A stretch of 13,418 nucleotides of DNA. Origin: Polaromonas sp. (GTDB lineage: Bacteria; Pseudomonadota; Gammaproteobacteria; Burkholderiales; Burkholderiaceae_C). The notes beneath the pieces are model-generated. The model saw nothing but the letters and a program-made list of their open reading frames with translations, was not told where the DNA came from and made no database searches. The stretch lies in NCBI GenBank assembly GCA_014376885.1, contig JACMQR010000275.1, positions 1 to 13,418 of the forward strand, in the 5' to 3' direction. Position numbers and translations under genes: made by a program. This document shows, piece by piece, positions 13,392-13,418 of this stretch (positions are counted from its first letter, which is position 1; each line of letters starts with the position of its first letter).

Positions 13392-13418
13392 CCAGACTCG
13401 TTGAAGCGTTTCAGCCCC

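Overview
The window looks like a chromosomal segment from a GC-rich betaproteobacterium of the Burkholderiales, most likely Comamonadaceae and Polaromonas-like. This rests on the surE-pcm-nlpD-rlmD gene order, the short SerB without the long N-terminal region of the E. coli enzyme, the DUF3422 protein, and A/T-rich interspersed repeats of a type I recall from that family. The taxonomic call is inference. I see no transposase, integrase, CRISPR array, tRNA or rRNA.

Layout: (1) 1-244, the 3' end of arsH (+). (2) 245-767, a regulatory stretch with four phased 7-bp repeats that look like a Pho box, a doubtful 85-aa ORF and a strong terminator, followed by olsB (+, 768-1619), the ornithine-lipid acyltransferase. 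(3) A zinc-free quinone-oxidoreductase-type MDR gene (-). (4) A + strand cluster surE, pcm, nlpD, rlmD, where rpoS, the usual neighbour of nlpD, is absent. Two terminators frame rlmD. (5) A BI-1/YccA membrane protein (-), divergent from a GlcG/HbpS-family gene (+). (6) A - strand tonB-exbB-exbD-hemP operon that converges on the GlcG/HbpS gene. Its small hemP is too short to stand out and appears broken by a frameshift. (7) A small HNH-domain gene followed by a DUF3422 gene (+), with convergent serB (-). The right end carries an interspersed repeat and a dRS3-like 20-bp palindrome.

How the genes fit together: surE, pcm and nlpD are stationary-phase, repair and envelope genes, and rlmD modifies 23S rRNA. 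TonB-ExbB-ExbD-HemP energises outer-membrane uptake, probably of heme, and the neighbouring GlcG/HbpS-type protein fits a heme theme. A Pho box ahead of olsB would fit replacement of phospholipids by phosphorus-free ornithine lipids under phosphate starvation.

Most of the window is ordinary core genome; I do not see a new defence or mobile system. The best leads are the phased Pho-box array, an interspersed repeat that appears to be translated in frame inside both pcm and rlmD, and the out-of-frame hemP.
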